From Acidimicrobiia bacterium (lineage in GTDB: Bacteria > Actinomycetota > Acidimicrobiia > Spongiisociales > SHLN01): 6,263 bases of DNA. The translations under genes and the position numbers were made by a program. The DNA lies in contig JAUXJL010000129.1 of the NCBI GenBank assembly GCA_030624805.1, positions 1 through 6,263 of the forward strand, in the 5' to 3' direction. The notes under the pieces are model-generated. The model saw nothing but the letters and a program-made list of their open reading frames with translations, was not told the origin of the DNA and made no database searches. This document shows positions 4,977 to 6,263 of the stretch, piece after piece (within the stretch, counting starts at the first letter, position 1; each line of letters starts with the position of its first letter).

Positions 4977-6263
4977 TCACTCGTCGGGCCCAAGCCACCG
5001 AAACTGGTTGGCAGAAAGCTCCAACGAACCAGAGAACGGCTGGCCGGAACGGAGATCAATCATTGGCCGCGGCAGGGGCACCGAGCGCCAGGTGGTCGAG
5101 AAGTTGGCAAGGATCGCGACCTCGGCTCCAGCTTCGAAACGCCGATAGCCGAGAACAGCCATGTCTCCGGTGTCGACAAACTCAAAACTGCCGGTACCGA
5201 ATACCGGCAGACTCCGACGGGCTGCCAGCAGGTCGCGCACCCAGCGCAGCAGGCTCCCGTCACGTGACTGCTGAACGGCAACATTGACCTCAGCCGCCTC
5301 GTAGCCCGGATCTGTCACCAGCGGAAGGTAGAACATTGCCGGGTCGGCGGTACTAAAACCTGCGTCCGGCTCGCCGTTCCATTGCATTGGGGTCCGCACG
5401 CCATCGCGATCATTCAAGAGGTAGGCATCCCCCATGCCTAGCTCGTCCCCGTAGTAGAGGAAGGGTGACCCGGGCAGCGAGAACAGCACACCGTACAGGA
5501 GCTCGAAACGGGCCCGTTTGTTACCCAACAACGGCATGAGGCGACGCCGAATTCCGACGTTCTTACGCATGGCCGGGTCGGGCGCATACTGGTCGTACAT
5601 GAACTGCCGGTCTTCTTCGGTGACCATTTCGAGGGTCAATTCGTCGTGGTTGCGGAGGAAGACTGCCCACTGGCAGCCGGCCGGTATCGGTGGAGTCGCC
5701 TCGAGGGCCTTCACAATATCGGTAACATCTTCTCGCTCGAGAGCCATGTAGAGCGGCGGCATGACCGGGAAGTTGTAAGCCATGTGGCACTCGTCCCCGT
5801 CCCCGAAGTATGCGACGACCTCGGCCGGAGGCTGGTTGGCCTCAGCCAGCATCACTCGGTCCTCATACTCGGCGTCCACCATCGTCCGAATCTCTTTCAA
5901 GAAGGCATGGGTCTCGGGCAGGTTCTCGCAAATAGTTCCCTCCCGCTCGAACAGATACGGAATGGCATCCATGCGAAGGCCGTCGAACCCGACATCGAGC
6001 CAAAACCGGACAACGTCCTTGATGGCATCGCGTACCTCCGGGTTGTCGAAGTTGAGGTCGGGCTGCTCGGCATAGAACCGATGCCAGTAGTAGGCACCGG
6101 CCACCTCGTCCCACGTCCAATTCGACTCTTGCGTGTCGACGAAGATGACACGGGCGTCGGCATAACGCTCTGGGCTGTCGCTCCACACGTACCAATCCCG
6201 CTTGGCCGAGCCGGGTTGGCGGGAGTCCTCAAACCATGGGTGCTGATCACTTGTGTGGTTCAC
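4977..6263 (-). CDS. treS: Trehalose synthase (maltose alpha-D-glucosyltransferase), GH13 family, N-terminus beyond window
   Basis: TreS interconverts maltose and trehalose by intramolecular rearrangement. It links trehalose as a compatible solute to glycogen and alpha-glucan metabolism in the cytoplasm. The visible 428 residues begin inside the conserved VNHTSDQHPWF motif, so about 130-150 N-terminal residues lie outside the window; the first visible codon is GTG by chance and is not a start. Catalytic residues of the GH13 barrel are present: the nucleophile Asp99 in GFDGLRMDA, the acid/base Glu141 in MLAEANQ, and Asp207 in FLRNHDELTLE. The AYFGDGDECHMAYNFPVMP stretch, YMYD-like region, LYYGDELGMGD and RDGVRTPMQW are characteristic of TreS rather than of general amylases or oligo-glucosidases. 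The C-terminal beta domain (about 335-428) is complete and the protein ends there. No maltokinase is fused to it, unlike some actinobacterial TreS proteins. Partners such as maltokinase or GlgE would lie beyond the right edge or elsewhere. Confidence 0.94.
   Translation of the reverse strand: MNHTSDQHPWFEDSRQPGSAKRDWYVWSDSPERYADARVIFVDTQESNWTWDEVAGAYYWHRFYAEQPDLNFDNPEVRDAIKDVVRFWLDVGFDGLRMDAIPYLFEREGTICENLPETHAFLKEIRTMVDAEYEDRVMLAEANQPPAEVVAYFGDGDECHMAYNFPVMPPLYMALEREDVTDIVKALEATPPIPAGCQWAVFLRNHDELTLEMVTEEDRQFMYDQYAPDPAMRKNVGIRRRLMPLLGNKRARFELLYGVLFSLPGSPFLYYGDELGMGDAYLLNDRDGVRTPMQWNGEPDAGFSTADPAMFYLPLVTDPGYEAAEVNVAVQQSRDGSLLRWVRDLLAARRSLPVFGTGSFEFVDTGDMAVLGYRRFEAGAEVAILANFSTTWRSVPLPRPMIDLRSGQPFSGSLELSANQFRWLGPDE

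Overview
The window is a GC-rich bacterial chromosome segment with metabolic and transport genes. There is no sign of phage, an insertion sequence, a CRISPR array or an RNA gene. Several things point to a high-GC bacterium, most plausibly an actinomycete-like lineage: strong G/C at third codon positions, GTG starts, a trehalose synthase, and a ClC protein with CBS and TrkA-C regulatory domains. This placement is inference; no marker gene in the window settles it.

Left part, minus strand, from high to low coordinates: a large ClC-type chloride channel/transporter (1021-2988, probably beginning upstream of the first conventional start), then azlC (244-933), then azlD (from 251 down to the window edge, truncated). 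azlC and azlD overlap by 8 bases and form the usual two-component exporter of branched-chain amino acids.

Middle part (about 3076-3874): no intact gene. Positions 3485-3858 on the plus strand hold a decayed class II fructose-1,6-bisphosphatase (glpX). Its N-terminal start, its substrate/metal-site middle and its C-terminal end can be recognised, but they lie in three reading frames and two large stretches are missing. The 3138-3484 stretch upstream holds protein-like fragments that I could not assign.

Right part: directly after the glpX remnant comes an intact plus-strand gene (3875-4933) for a divergent relative of the archaeal type II glyceraldehyde-3-phosphate dehydrogenase. It keeps the catalytic Cys, the His-His-Gly motif and the Rossmann glycine motif. 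Convergent to it, 43 bases away, is the C-terminal two thirds or so of a trehalose synthase (TreS), which runs off the right edge.

How the parts fit: a fructose bisphosphatase followed by a type II GAPDH on one strand reads as a former two-gene gluconeogenic (or Calvin-type) unit. The first gene has collapsed and the second has kept its ribosome binding site and reading frame. The ClC, AzlCD and TreS genes suggest ion, amino-acid and compatible-solute homeostasis but are not obviously linked to the sugar-phosphate genes.
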